Shown in pieces: positions 35,461-44,661 of a stretch of DNA of 64,000 nucleotides. The notes beneath the pieces are model-generated. The model was not told the DNA's origin and ran no database searches. It saw only the letters and a program-made list of their open reading frames with translations. The position numbers and the translations under genes were made by a program. This stretch comes from Paenibacillus gorillae (GTDB taxonomy: Bacteria; Bacillota; Bacilli; Paenibacillales; Paenibacillaceae): contig NZ_CBVJ010000025.1 in the NCBI RefSeq assembly GCF_000513275.1, positions 1 through 64,000 of the forward strand, written 5' to 3'. Position 1 is the stretch's first letter. Each line of letters begins with the position of its first letter.

Positions 35461-37047
35461 ATGCTGTCTCCCGCTAGTCAGACGCACGCTCATTCGTTAT
35501 ACCTGTTCTTGTCTGTGCGAAAAAGAAGCTTTGCAGGCAGTCCTGGGGTCCGAACCTTCCGTATTCCTGCTTACATACTGTGCTATATTACCGAAGGCGA
35601 AGGTGTCGTTCTCATGGACGGTATGCTTTGTGACATTAAACCGTTTGAACTGTATTTGCTTGTACCGGGAATGATTGTCGAACTATCGGAACGATCCGGG
35701 GGCTTTTCCTATTACGGTGTATTCTTTCGTCCGGTCACATTGACGAAGACTAAGGCGGGGATGACGACATCGATTTCTCTTGCTTTGTCCGGTCCGTTTC
35801 GTCCTGGCCGCATACCGGTCGTCCAGCCGCAGCAAATCTTGCAGCAAATACTTCGGATGTATGAGGACAGCCGAAATGAAGAAAAACATGACCGTCTATC
35901 GCTTCGGCTGCAATTGGAGCAATTTATTCACGGTCTTATAATGAGTACGCCAGAATCGGGTCAGCGGAATGATGAGAGGCTTGACCGGAGCATTGCCTAT
36001 ATGGAACAGCATTATATTGATAAAATCAGCATCGGGAGGCTGTCAGAGGAAGCGGGGATGACTCCCGCGGCATACTCCCGCCTGTTTTTGAAAGTAACGG
36101 GGTCGACGCCGGTCGAGTATCTGGGCATGATCCGGATGAATAAAGCGAAGGAGCTGCTGAATAAAAGCCACAGCCGTGTCAAAGAAGTGGCGGCAAGCGT
36201 TGGCTTCCGCAGCGAGTTTTATTTCAGCCGCATGTTCCAGCGTGCTGTTGGCGTTCCGCCTACTATATATATGAAGCGTCAATCCTTGCGAGTCGCGGTA
36301 GCCTCTTCGCTAGGGTTCCAACAATACTTGCAATCCATCGGTATTGAGCCGACATACTCGCTTGATCTCTTTCATTATCCCGGCGTTAATGAAAACGAAT
36401 ACGCGCAGCGGTTTCGTTCTCAGATGGAGGAGTTGAGGCAATCCGCTCCCGATCTTATCATTGCGGATCACTATCACACCGATTTCAAGGAGAACTTTAA
36501 AGAAATTGCGCTTCCGGTTATTCTCGATTTATCTCTATGGGATTGGAAATTGAATTTTATTAAAATTGCGGAGCTGCTTGGACGGGAGAGCGAGGCGGAT
36601 CAGGCGATTGCCCGGCTAGAATTACGTGCTTCGGAAGTAAAGCGGGCCCTGCAGTTAAAGCTGGGGAGAAGACGTGTGACTCTTATGCAGGTTAGTCATC
36701 GCACAATTGGTATACAAGGTACCGGAGGGCATCCATTAAATGAGCTGCTTTACAGTGATCTTGGTCTTGAGCCTGGCATTCCGGTAATCGGTGATATTTG
36801 GAGACAGGAGATGCCGCCAGAAGCATTGCCAATGCTAGAAACGGATCATCTCTTTGTACATAAACATCATGTATTGGCAGGCAGCGAGCTCATGTACCAG
36901 CGTTTGATCTACTCGGAGGTCTGGCACGAGATACCCGCGGTAAAAAGGAATAAGGTTAATCTTATTGATAATTGGTTTGCAATGAGCTGGACGCCTATTG
37001 GCAGGCAGACCATTATGGATCATTTGCTGAAATATGATCCTGATTAA
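35461..37047 (+). CDS. AraC-family regulator fused to a siderophore-binding domain (Btr-like)
   Basis: ATG at 35461 behind AGGTG; the ATG at 35443 lacks a site. 528 residues: cupin-like N-terminus with ILCYITEGEGVVLMDG, two HTH motifs at about 175-275 (ISIGRLSEEAGMTPAAYSRLFLKVTGSTPVEYL and EVAASVGFRSEFYFSRMFQRAVGVPPTIYM), and a cytoplasmic class III binding-protein domain to the end (SAPDLIIADHYH, GIQGTGGHPLNELLY). It follows the permease pair, so it probably senses the imported siderophore and activates this locus, as Btr does for bacillibactin uptake. No signal peptide is present. Confidence 0.9.
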   Translation: MLSPASQTHAHSLYLFLSVRKRSFAGSPGVRTFRIPAYILCYITEGEGVVLMDGMLCDIKPFELYLLVPGMIVELSERSGGFSYYGVFFRPVTLTKTKAGMTTSISLALSGPFRPGRIPVVQPQQILQQILRMYEDSRNEEKHDRLSLRLQLEQFIHGLIMSTPESGQRNDERLDRSIAYMEQHYIDKISIGRLSEEAGMTPAAYSRLFLKVTGSTPVEYLGMIRMNKAKELLNKSHSRVKEVAASVGFRSEFYFSRMFQRAVGVPPTIYMKRQSLRVAVASSLGFQQYLQSIGIEPTYSLDLFHYPGVNENEYAQRFRSQMEELRQSAPDLIIADHYHTDFKENFKEIALPVILDLSLWDWKLNFIKIAELLGRESEADQAIARLELRASEVKRALQLKLGRRRVTLMQVSHRTIGIQGTGGHPLNELLYSDLGLEPGIPVIGDIWRQEMPPEALPMLETDHLFVHKHHVLAGSELMYQRLIYSEVWHEIPAVKRNKVNLIDNWFAMSWTPIGRQTIMDHLLKYDPD

Positions 37048-37169
37048 ATAGAAGAGAACGAAAGGGCGGCCAGTGAAGGCTCGTCCTTTTAAATTATTTT
37101 TTTGAATAGATGATAGATTCGTGAGCGCTTTGGCATCAATAGAGATGGAGGGGCGAAAGGAGCTTAGCG

Positions 37170-38018
37170 ATGCGGGGAAAGGCTGATGAGGCGGCGCGTT
37201 TGAATCGCAGCGCAGATTCATATGTTGATTTAAGTATGGCGGCCAATAGCATAGCGACAGAAAATAGTCTTGATTCGATGCCGGAGGAGCAGCTCAGTGC
37301 GATGGCTATGGAAGGAAACAAGCAAGCTTTCGGCGAGCTTGTCCGGAGAAACCGGGCGAATATGTATAAGTGGGCCCGCTCACTGACGCATGATCATCAT
37401 GTTGCGGAGGATGTTGTCCAAGAAGCACTGGTGCAGGCGTTTCTGCATGTAGGCCGATTGGCCGATCATAACCGGTTTGCAGCTTGGCTCTCGCGCATCG
37501 TTCGCAATCAAGCGTATATGAAGCTTCGCAGAGGCGGGCTGTATGCGAAAGAGCAGCCGTTCACCGGCATTGCAGCGGGATCGACACGTCCCGGAAAATC
37601 TGGGCGAACCGAGAGCGCGAATGTTGCAGAGAGCGGTCAAGATATCGATCGTATCCTATTCCGGCTCAGCCGTCGTTACGATGAGGATGCCGCACGGCAT
37701 ACATCCGATCCTGCTGTCATTTTGCTTCGAAAGGAGCTGGCAGACGGGATTAGAGAGCTTTTTTCTTGCTTAAGTCCGAGAGAAAAGGAGATTTTCGAAG
37801 CTCATTTTTTCCGTCAGGTTTCTCCGCATGAGATTGCCATCGTTCTCGATACTTCCGTAGCGAACGTCTACAACAGCATATCCCGTGCGCGCGGCAAGCT
37901 GCAGCGTGAACGGCTCCGGCTTCAGATTAGCATGTATGTGAAGCAGCGGCGCAATGACGGCAAGCCGAAGGCAAAGCTTCTAGCACCTCCAATACTTTAT
38001 AATCCGAAGGAGTGTTAG
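37170..38018 (+). CDS. ECF-type sigma-70 family RNA polymerase sigma factor
   Basis: 282 residues starting after AAGGAG. Region 2 is clear (QAFGELVRRNRANMYKWARSLTHDHHVAEDVVQEALVQAFLHVGRL...FAAWLSRIVRNQAYMKLRR), then an unusually long linker of about 80 residues, region 4 (LSPREKEIFEAHFFRQVSPHEIAIVLDTSVANVYNSISRARGKLQRER), and a basic tail. No anti-sigma gene is visible. The following gene starts 4 bases after its stop with its AAGGAG inside this gene, so the two are coupled. What it controls is unknown. Confidence 0.88.
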   Translation: MRGKADEAARLNRSADSYVDLSMAANSIATENSLDSMPEEQLSAMAMEGNKQAFGELVRRNRANMYKWARSLTHDHHVAEDVVQEALVQAFLHVGRLADHNRFAAWLSRIVRNQAYMKLRRGGLYAKEQPFTGIAAGSTRPGKSGRTESANVAESGQDIDRILFRLSRRYDEDAARHTSDPAVILLRKELADGIRELFSCLSPREKEIFEAHFFRQVSPHEIAIVLDTSVANVYNSISRARGKLQRERLRLQISMYVKQRRNDGKPKAKLLAPPILYNPKEC

Positions 38019-38022
38019 TTTC

Positions 38023-39021
38023 ATGAGTAACCGTCCCGACTACACGAATAGCTTTACGCATACGAATCTGACCGATACAGGCTCTATTTACTCGATTTTG
38101 CAATACACTGCATGCAATAATTTTTCATTAGTCGAGGTTGCCGGTTATACAGCTAACGCATTCCGAATTATTATCGATAGAGAGCGAGTTAATGTTGCGG
38201 GATATTCAGCCTTTGAGTGGCCCCTCCATCATCAGGAGCAATTCGCGAACTTGGGCTTCCAAACCCGCTTTGCAGGCGGGCCTACTGAAATTCCTCCAAC
38301 ACCTGAAGAGCTGGAGCATGCTCTTGAACTGGTGCATTGGAGCTTGGACAGAGGCATTCCTGTTCTTTCCTGGGATCTTTTCGTACCGGAATTTGGCTTG
38401 ATTTACGGCTATGATGATGATACGCGTAAGCTTCGCTGCCGGGATATTACACAAGACGGTGAATTGCCCTACGAGAAATTGGGACGCGGTCAGGTACATG
38501 AGCTGTATGTGATGGCGGTGACTGATTATAAGCCCGCAGATAAAAGAGAAATGCTGAGAGGAGCGCTCCAATTAGCTGTCCGCCATGCGCGCACGCCGGG
38601 CTACAAACGGGAACATTCACAATACCGTAATGGCCTTGAAGGTTATGATGCATGGATTGAAGCGCTTGGCAGAGGTGAAGTAGATGTGTATGGCAATGCA
38701 TTGCACGGTCTTTACGTATATGACCAACGGTTGTTTGCTGCACAGTTTTTGAAGCAGGTCGCGGAGGAGCAGCAATTGCTGCAGGGTGCCGACGAGCGGC
38801 TGATCGCTGCTGCCAAGGAAGCTGCCATTCATTATGATAAAGTGGCTGATGCGCTTGCTGAATACAGCTTGCTGTTTCCTTTTCCAAAGGGCGGAGACCC
38901 TAATTCACCCGATCAAGCGGAGAAGGGCATCCAGTACTTATCGGAAGCTAGAGCTGCAGAGGCGAAGGGGGTAGCTTGTCTGGAGGCAATGTTATCAGTG
39001 CTGGAAGAACAGCTGGTCTAG
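38023..39021 (+). CDS. BtrH-like (C39-peptidase-related) protein coupled to the sigma factor
   Basis: 332 residues, no signal peptide. The N-terminus SIYSILQYTACNNFSLVEVAGYTANAFRI followed by ELVHWSLDRGIPVLSWDLFVPEFGLIYGYDDDTRKLRCRDI has the layout of BtrH N-terminal/C39-like domains: Cys near residue 30, then a His/Asp-containing core. The C-terminal half is helical and probably structural. In butirosin synthesis BtrH is an acyltransferase. Here it is tied to an ECF sigma gene, so a signalling or immunity role is equally possible. The family assignment rests on recalled motifs and is moderate. Confidence 0.6.
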   Translation: MSNRPDYTNSFTHTNLTDTGSIYSILQYTACNNFSLVEVAGYTANAFRIIIDRERVNVAGYSAFEWPLHHQEQFANLGFQTRFAGGPTEIPPTPEELEHALELVHWSLDRGIPVLSWDLFVPEFGLIYGYDDDTRKLRCRDITQDGELPYEKLGRGQVHELYVMAVTDYKPADKREMLRGALQLAVRHARTPGYKREHSQYRNGLEGYDAWIEALGRGEVDVYGNALHGLYVYDQRLFAAQFLKQVAEEQQLLQGADERLIAAAKEAAIHYDKVADALAEYSLLFPFPKGGDPNSPDQAEKGIQYLSEARAAEAKGVACLEAMLSVLEEQLV

Positions 39022-39284
39022 GATGAAGGTCAGGTATTCAAATCGGGAAGATAATGTTTTACAGTTAGCTTCAGAAAAGGGATCAGGTGTCAGGTTTGAC
39101 GACATCATGCTCCCTTTTTGTATGCGTGGATATTCGAAATGGGCCCTAGAACGCCAGTCTCGCTCGCATTCTAGCAAGGTTATATGTCGGAATTTAAATG
39201 GTTCAAAGCTCCCTATTTATTTCCCATTATTTATTCTATTATGTAAGGGGTTTCATAATCTGATTCTCGAAGGAGAGTTAAATA

Positions 39285-40502
39285 ATGAAGGGAATACGAA
39301 GAACATTTATATTCCTTGCTTTGCTAATCGGATTGAGTTCGATTCCGCTGGGTGCGTTTGCCTTGCCAGGACAGATCGCCTGGTACAGCGGCGGAACCTT
39401 GATGGTTCAGAACGGACGAGAGACGATTTACGCTACTTATCCGACAGGGCATTCACCGATTCGTTATGCGAACAATGAGCGGCGCTATAAGGTGCATTTC
39501 GACAATTACCGTTATAAAATCCGCAACTCGGGAAGTAAAGATTACCGTTTTGCGATCTCCAAGATTACGCCATCTTCTCCGGATGGCCAGTCGATGTACG
39601 ACATGGTTTTTAATACTTATTCCAGCTACTCAAATTATTTAGACGGAGACTATTATCTATACATGTACGATTATACTGGGAATACAAACAATCTTTCTTT
39701 ATCACAGATGGAGATAGTTGCAGAGACACCGGGGCTTGTGTATGCTGGCGGGCCAGGGGCATTTTACTATACGAACGGATATGAAAGCGGACCAGGCTCA
39801 GCTTATATATTAAGGGGCAGTACACATCAATTAACGGCATGGGCAGAAGGCAACCCGATTTCAGTAGTAGCCACTGTCACAACGAGCAGCGGTACGACAA
39901 CGCTGGGCACGCTCTTGCCTACGGGGTGGGGCGGCAATTATTCGATGAACTATACGTTTAACGACTTCTATGATCCGAGAGGGACGCAGAAGCCAACGCT
40001 TAATATTACGGTCACTTATCCGAATAGCTATGCGGGACCCTCTAAGGTTGTTGTCTCTGAGCAAATTTACGTGACTTTATATACGCTCAGCGAATACCAG
40101 CAAGAAGATTCAACCTTCTATTACAATTCCCTCACCGATAACAGCTTTGTTGGTCCGGCGCATAACGATTTGATGTGTTACGATTATATCGTGGACAATC
40201 GAATTCCTCATGCTGCTGGCGCTCCCAATCAAGGATATGACAATGATATTACCGATTTCATGAAGCGCCAAGGAAGATTTGCATCGCGGCCCGGGGACAC
40301 CTTTAGCACAGCATCAACAACAATAATGCCTTATGTGGACGCCATTTATTATCCAGGTTATCACTTTGCGAAAGTGACGAAATGGGATGCATCGGGAAAT
40401 CCTATTGAAATTATATCTAAATGGGGCCCTCGAGAGCTGATAAGAAGCCAGTCGGCTTATACACTTGGTTATGGTGCTCCACGTCTCTATTTCAAACGCT
40501 AA
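39285..40502 (+). CDS. Secreted protein of unknown function with C-terminal Cys/His domain
   Basis: 405 residues with a Sec signal peptide (KGIRRTFIFLALLIGLSS, cleavage near AFALP). Residues about 50-135 form a Tyr-rich beta region, about 150-265 read as Ig-like beta strands (VVATVTTSSGTTTLGTLL, NITVTYPN), and the last 130 contain NDLMCYDYIVDN and YHFAKVTKWDASGNPIEIISKWGPREL. The Cys and His spacing with a closing KWG motif recalls small papain-like or DUF7689-type domains, but this is only a resemblance. No neighbour explains its role. GAAGGAG precedes the start. Confidence 0.6.
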   Translation: MKGIRRTFIFLALLIGLSSIPLGAFALPGQIAWYSGGTLMVQNGRETIYATYPTGHSPIRYANNERRYKVHFDNYRYKIRNSGSKDYRFAISKITPSSPDGQSMYDMVFNTYSSYSNYLDGDYYLYMYDYTGNTNNLSLSQMEIVAETPGLVYAGGPGAFYYTNGYESGPGSAYILRGSTHQLTAWAEGNPISVVATVTTSSGTTTLGTLLPTGWGGNYSMNYTFNDFYDPRGTQKPTLNITVTYPNSYAGPSKVVVSEQIYVTLYTLSEYQQEDSTFYYNSLTDNSFVGPAHNDLMCYDYIVDNRIPHAAGAPNQGYDNDITDFMKRQGRFASRPGDTFSTASTTIMPYVDAIYYPGYHFAKVTKWDASGNPIEIISKWGPRELIRSQSAYTLGYGAPRLYFKR

Positions 40503-40528
40503 TAGCTGAGCGTAATTCATTGCCTTTG

Positions 40529-40570
40529 AAAACCGGCGAATCTCCAGTGGAGAATTCGCTGGTTTCTTTG
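40529..40570 (+). terminator. Strong intrinsic terminator
   Basis: An 18-base arm at 40529-40546 pairs with 40550-40567 around a 3-base loop with one or two mismatches, then TTTGTT. It ends the secreted-protein gene. Confidence 0.9.
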
Positions 40571-40698
40571 TTATATAAGATGTTAAATACGCTTATCAAT
40601 CTTTTCTATTATACACCGTCCATGGGTTAGCCTATATTAGGTTAATAACATACTTTAACAATGGGAATTATTATATTTAATTTGAAAGGGGTAAGCGT

Positions 40699-41244
40699 AT
40701 GGGAACTTTAAATGAATATTTGGAACAGAAGAGAAAGGCTATATACGCAAGAAAGGCTCATTTTGAGCAAAATGGAGATCAAGCGGTGTCCAAAATTAGC
40801 GCGAGCGTAAGAGCAGCAGGACGAAGCGGTGTACGCGAGATCCGAATTCGCGATTTTCAGGTCATTAGTGACAGCCAGCCTGATTTTGCAGGCTATAATC
40901 TGGGGCCGTCTTCGCCGGAGCTTCAACTGGGCGTTCTTGGAAGCTGCTTGACGCATATCGCCTTAATTCAAGCTGCGGAGCGGGAAGTGTCTCTCCATTC
41001 TCTTGAGGTGACGGTGGAAGGAGAGATGAATCCGTTGGCCGGTAAACCTGGTTATGAGGAGGTACCGATCTATCCTCATAACATTCGTTATAAGTTGTTC
41101 ATACAATCCGACGAATCCGAGGAGAAGCTTCAAGCTCTCCACGAAGCGATTGAACAGGTGTGCCCGATATTTAACCTGCTTAAGAATCCGCAACAGATCG
41201 AGGGAGATCTGATAATCAGTCGTTCGGCAGTTCAAACGGTCTAG
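40699..41244 (+). CDS. OsmC-family protein
   Basis: 181 residues. The OsmC core is seen in PSSPELQLGVLGSCLTHIALIQAAEREVSLHSLEVTVEGEM (peroxidatic-type Cys in GSCLTH, about 92) and in EAIEQVCPIFNLLK (second Cys). This is the Cys pair of organic hydroperoxide-handling OsmC/Ohr relatives. The N-terminus is longer than in Ohr. Reduction of hydroperoxides is probable; the exact substrate is not known. AAAGGGG lies before the ATG. Confidence 0.88.
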   Translation: MGTLNEYLEQKRKAIYARKAHFEQNGDQAVSKISASVRAAGRSGVREIRIRDFQVISDSQPDFAGYNLGPSSPELQLGVLGSCLTHIALIQAAEREVSLHSLEVTVEGEMNPLAGKPGYEEVPIYPHNIRYKLFIQSDESEEKLQALHEAIEQVCPIFNLLKNPQQIEGDLIISRSAVQTV

Positions 41245-41346
41245 AAGCACCATAGCGATAGTGGAATAAGCAAGAAGGTTTCTTTCTGACGGACGTCTTA
41301 CGGCGCTGGACATCAGGATGCAGCGTAGAAATGGGGGACAGGCAAT

Positions 41347-42570
41347 ATGCTGCATTGGAAGCGCAATTTATATATTTTATGGCTGGGTCTGTTTCTCAAC
41401 CATATGTCGTATACGCTTTCCGTACCGTTTTTCCCATTGTTTCTGCAACAGGATTTGGGGGTGAAAAGCGGGCTGGAGGCTTGGTCCGGCATTTCTATTT
41501 CGATTAGTTTTTTGATAAGCGGTCTCTGTGCGCCTTTTTGGGGTTCACTCGCTGACAGATATGGCAGCAAGCTGATGCTGGTTCGCTCAGGCGTTGGGCT
41601 AGGTGTTGCCCATCTGGCTAACTTTTTTGTTCAAGATCCTTATATGTTTATTGTAGTGCGCATATTCCAAGGGCTGATGGCGGGCTTTACCCCTGCATCT
41701 ATAGCGTTAGTCGGTACCAATACACCTGAAAAGCATGTCGGCTATGCACTAGGTGTCATTTCCACATCGACTGCTGCCGGCGGCATTTTAGGTCCGCTAA
41801 TGGGCGGATTGCTGAGTCAATGGATCGGATTGCGAGGATGCTTCATTGCGTCAGGCATCATTACGCTGATCTCTGCTCTAATCGTTCTGGGAGTTAAGGA
41901 AGTTCATGAGCGCAAGTCAGATGCCCGAAGCAGTATTAGGCAGGATTTGAAAACAGCAGCTGCCAATCCGCGATTATTGCAAGTATACGGTTTGATCATG
42001 CTGGTCTCCACTTCTGTATTAATTATTGAGCCGTTACTGACGATCTATGTCGTGCAAATTGGCGGTTCTATCGAGAAGGCAACGCTTAGCTCGGGGATCG
42101 TTTTCTCGGCAATAGGAATTGCGACCGTCATCATGGGGCCGTGGTGGGGTAAAATCGGCGGCGGGATCGGTTATGGTAAAACGCTGTTTATCGGACTGGT
42201 TGGCGGCGGCATCGGAAATTTGCTGCAGCTCGTAACGCAAAGCTTAGTTCCATTTGGTTTTTTGCGGTTTGGCTATGGCCTGTTTTTTGCAGCGGTATAT
42301 CCCGCATTAAATGCCTTGATCATCCAATATGCGGATCGTGATTTTCGCGGGAGGGCGGTCAGTCTTAGTCAATCTGCCAGTCAATTCGGCATTGTTGTCG
42401 GTCCGCTGCTCGGCGGTTTTCTTGGCGGTTGGATTGATATACCGTACGTCTTCCTGTTGACGGGTATTGCACTGCTTGGGGCTGCTTGGGGATCAAGAAC
42501 GCTAATGACTGCGGGTAAGCCAGTCGTAACAATCATGAACCAGACCGGGGAGCAGACCGCTAATAAGTGA
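41347..42570 (+). CDS. MFS multidrug or metabolite exporter
   Basis: 407 residues, 12 TM helices. Motif A is present as WGSLADRYGSKLMLVRSG after TM2, and TM5 has the antiporter-type GVISTSTAAGGILGPLMGGLLSQW. The second half repeats a weaker motif A (GPWWGKIGGGIGYGKTL). Its layout is similar to the sbnD-like exporter, but it has no Fur box and no biosynthetic neighbours. The class is drug:H+ antiporter 1 (12 TM). Substrate unknown. Confidence 0.87.
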   Translation: MLHWKRNLYILWLGLFLNHMSYTLSVPFFPLFLQQDLGVKSGLEAWSGISISISFLISGLCAPFWGSLADRYGSKLMLVRSGVGLGVAHLANFFVQDPYMFIVVRIFQGLMAGFTPASIALVGTNTPEKHVGYALGVISTSTAAGGILGPLMGGLLSQWIGLRGCFIASGIITLISALIVLGVKEVHERKSDARSSIRQDLKTAAANPRLLQVYGLIMLVSTSVLIIEPLLTIYVVQIGGSIEKATLSSGIVFSAIGIATVIMGPWWGKIGGGIGYGKTLFIGLVGGGIGNLLQLVTQSLVPFGFLRFGYGLFFAAVYPALNALIIQYADRDFRGRAVSLSQSASQFGIVVGPLLGGFLGGWIDIPYVFLLTGIALLGAAWGSRTLMTAGKPVVTIMNQTGEQTANK

Positions 42571-42663
42571 GAGGGAAGGAATGTGAACGCTTTGCCATAT
42601 GGCAGACTTTCACACTCCTTCTTTGTGCTTTTTACGAGGGATCCGATTGACTAACGTGCTGAA

Positions 42664-43392
42664 TCAAGAGTCCAACGACACTTTTAGCTCATCTAATCGT
42701 TCTATTGCGTCACCTACGAGCGTTTGATCAGTAAGCTTCAGCTGTACAGCGTTATTGAAGAATTTCTTTGCAAGCTCCATATCATCCATAGTGAAGGCAA
42801 TATCTGCACGCAATACATAAGCTTTAAATCGAGCTTCAACAGCAGCATCTTCGGTATTCTTTAAACCAAGATCAAGTACTCTGGCTGCTTCAACGGGTTC
42901 GTTTTTTGCATATGCCAAGCGGTACGCTGCATCGAAAGCCTTGGTAAACCTTGATGAAGGCATCTTAACGTCTGAGGCAGGATGATCGGGTTTAACGGAG
43001 GCATGCTTTTGACCGATTAACAAGCGATTTCCGGCAGGATCAATCAGGTTAAATCGCCGGTCTTCTGACAGATTATTGAGCTTCGTTAATCGGGGAAAAC
43101 CCTTGGAGGGAATCTTTTGATACGCTTTTTTAAGATTTTCGCAAAATTCGTTATACACGGTATCCACATCTGGAACGCTCACATAGCACATGCTGTAAGT
43201 GTTGGCTGGATCTAATTGCTTGAGTACAAAAAAATGCAGCTCAGCGATACGGTGACGGACACATGCATATAGATTGGGTTTGGCTTGACGGTAAGTGAGC
43301 TCGAATCCCAATGCTTGGTAGAACGCCAGCTGCTCATCAATGGACTTGCATGGCAAAATGGGAATCGTTGTCCCGGCTGGTTTGGTTAACAA
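42664..43392 (-). CDS. VOC-domain (bleomycin-resistance-like) protein with C-terminal helical extension
   Basis: TTG at 43392 with GGAGG 10 bases ahead. Residues 1-130 form a glyoxalase/bleomycin-resistance fold: IPILPCKSIDEQLAFYQALGFELTYRQAKPN, ELHFFVLKQ, and FNLIDPAGNRLLIGQK. Residues about 145-242 are helical, TPR-like (AARVLDLGLKNTEDAAVEARFKAYVLRADIAFTMDDMELAKKFFNNAV). The fusion of a VOC domain to such a helical tail is seen in BLMA-like proteins of Bacillales. Likely drug binding or a metal-independent role; not determined. Confidence 0.8.
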   Translation of the reverse strand: MLTKPAGTTIPILPCKSIDEQLAFYQALGFELTYRQAKPNLYACVRHRIAELHFFVLKQLDPANTYSMCYVSVPDVDTVYNEFCENLKKAYQKIPSKGFPRLTKLNNLSEDRRFNLIDPAGNRLLIGQKHASVKPDHPASDVKMPSSRFTKAFDAAYRLAYAKNEPVEAARVLDLGLKNTEDAAVEARFKAYVLRADIAFTMDDMELAKKFFNNAVQLKLTDQTLVGDAIERLDELKVSLDS

Positions 43393-43724
43393 AGGATAGC
43401 AACCTCCATGTCCTGATCGATCAGGAGTAAATGATGTTACCTCTCTACCTTACAACATTCATGCAAATACTAAAGTTGATGGGATTGTTGCACGATTTTT
43501 AATCGAAATTCCGTCTAGAGCTTTAAGGTTACTATTGAAGCTTGAATGCTTAAAGAACGGTTAAATCGCAGCTTTGGATGCAGAAAAAGAATAGAATTAA
43601 TTGAAGGGCAGCACCCTTTAGTGTCTTTTTCTAACCAAGGGAGAAGTCGAATGGAGAGAGAATTTGTAGAATATAGTAATGTATTGGTGTATACTGGAAA
43701 CACTATAGGAGATAGAGGTGCTAG
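43393..43724. other. Intergenic region without a recognisable gene
   Basis: 332 bases between a leftward VOC gene and a rightward lipoprotein gene. A 69-codon frame at 43546-43755 has no family likeness and runs into the lipoprotein start, so it is not called. The region should hold both promoters. Confidence 0.5.
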
Positions 43725-44408
43725 ATGGGGAAGAAGACATTACAATTTATTGTAACACTGGGCCTGTTAGGCAGTTTATTGGCTGGCTGTTCATCCGGGA
43801 GTGGCAGCTCTAATGAAGAAATCAAGCAACTAAAGCAAGAAATTGCAGCGTTAAAAGAAGAAAATGAAAAGCTGAAACAAGGGCACGTACCTGCGGACGA
43901 AGAGCAGAAGGCTGCTGAGAACGAAGCTCCGGCAGAAGAGCCGGAACAGACTCCAGAGCCAGCTAGCGACGTGGCCGTCGAAGTGAATAAAGCAGTCACT
44001 ATAGCGGACTTTGCTGAATTTACGGTTACAGGAACAAAGTTTGCGAAAGTTGTTAAGCCCTCCAAGCCTGGAACGTTCTACACATATTACGAGGCCAAAG
44101 AGGCGGATACGACCTATTTAGCTATTACGATTAAGCTTAAGAGCTTGTTAGAGGCCGGTAAAAGCGCTGACAGGTTTGCCGACGTTACGGTCAAATATAA
44201 TGACAAATACGAGTACAATACCTTCTCGACCATTGAGGATCAAGGCGGAGCCGATTTCACCTACACGAATATCACGTCAATTGAACCTCTTAAGACCGCA
44301 ACGTTGCTCTATCTTGCAGAGGTACCGACCGAGGTAGAGAGCGGAACATCACCGCTTAAAGCCGTCATTACCATGAATGATAAAGAATATGAGCTTATCA
44401 TTCGATAA
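43725..44408 (+). CDS. Lipoprotein with coiled-coil stalk and beta-sandwich domain
   Basis: 227 residues, ATG behind GAGGTG. Lipoprotein signal KKTLQFIVTLGLLGSLLAGC (Cys about 21), then heptads NEEIKQLKQEIAALKEENEKLKQ giving a short coiled coil, a Glu/Pro/Ala-rich linker, and a C-terminal DUF4352-like beta domain (AVTIADFAEFTVTGTKFAKVV, TTYLAITIKLKSL, KAVITMNDKEYELII). Telokin-like domains of this sort are usually envelope proteins of unknown role. It ends at a terminator. Confidence 0.82.
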   Translation: MGKKTLQFIVTLGLLGSLLAGCSSGSGSSNEEIKQLKQEIAALKEENEKLKQGHVPADEEQKAAENEAPAEEPEQTPEPASDVAVEVNKAVTIADFAEFTVTGTKFAKVVKPSKPGTFYTYYEAKEADTTYLAITIKLKSLLEAGKSADRFADVTVKYNDKYEYNTFSTIEDQGGADFTYTNITSIEPLKTATLLYLAEVPTEVESGTSPLKAVITMNDKEYELIIR

Positions 44409-44430
44409 TTATTTATTAGCAGAGTTTATA

Positions 44431-44471
44431 AAAACAACTATTTCCGTTATTGCGGTTGTAGTTGTTTTTTT
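44431..44471 (+). terminator. Intrinsic terminator of the lipoprotein gene
   Basis: AAAACAACTA (44431-44440) pairs with TAGTTGTTTT (44459-44468), with an inner CCG/CGG stem and a T run. Confidence 0.85.
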
Positions 44472-44586
44472 GTAGGGAAAGCAGGTGGAATGAAAGATTT
44501 TTTTGTTTATAATTAATATAATATAATATAGTGTTTTTATATTTTTAACTATATAGCGGTAATTTATTAAAGGCTAATTACTGAAG

Positions 44587-44632
44587 AGATAAAGACAGAC
44601 CGAGTTAATAAGAATTCGGTCTGTCTTTATCT
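44587..44632. terminator. Perfect 17-bp hairpin downstream of the GNAT gene
   Basis: AGATAAAGACAGACCGA (44587-44603) and its exact complement at 44616-44632, with a 12-base loop. It follows the minus-strand GNAT stop. The 110 bases before it are very AT-rich and hold nothing else visible. Confidence 0.8.
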
Positions 44633-44661
44633 TCATGAATATTATACTGAGGATCGAAATA

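Noticed and set aside
21963..37047. Bacillibactin or another NRPS siderophore
   Set aside because: No adenylation, condensation or isochorismate genes are present; all synthetases are IucA/IucC type.
39023..39478. 151-codon frame overlapping the secreted-protein start
   Set aside because: No ribosome site or family likeness, and its last third is antiphase to a gene with a clear signal peptide.
43546..43755. 69-codon frame before the coiled-coil lipoprotein
   Set aside because: It overlaps the well-supported lipoprotein start and shows no family pattern.
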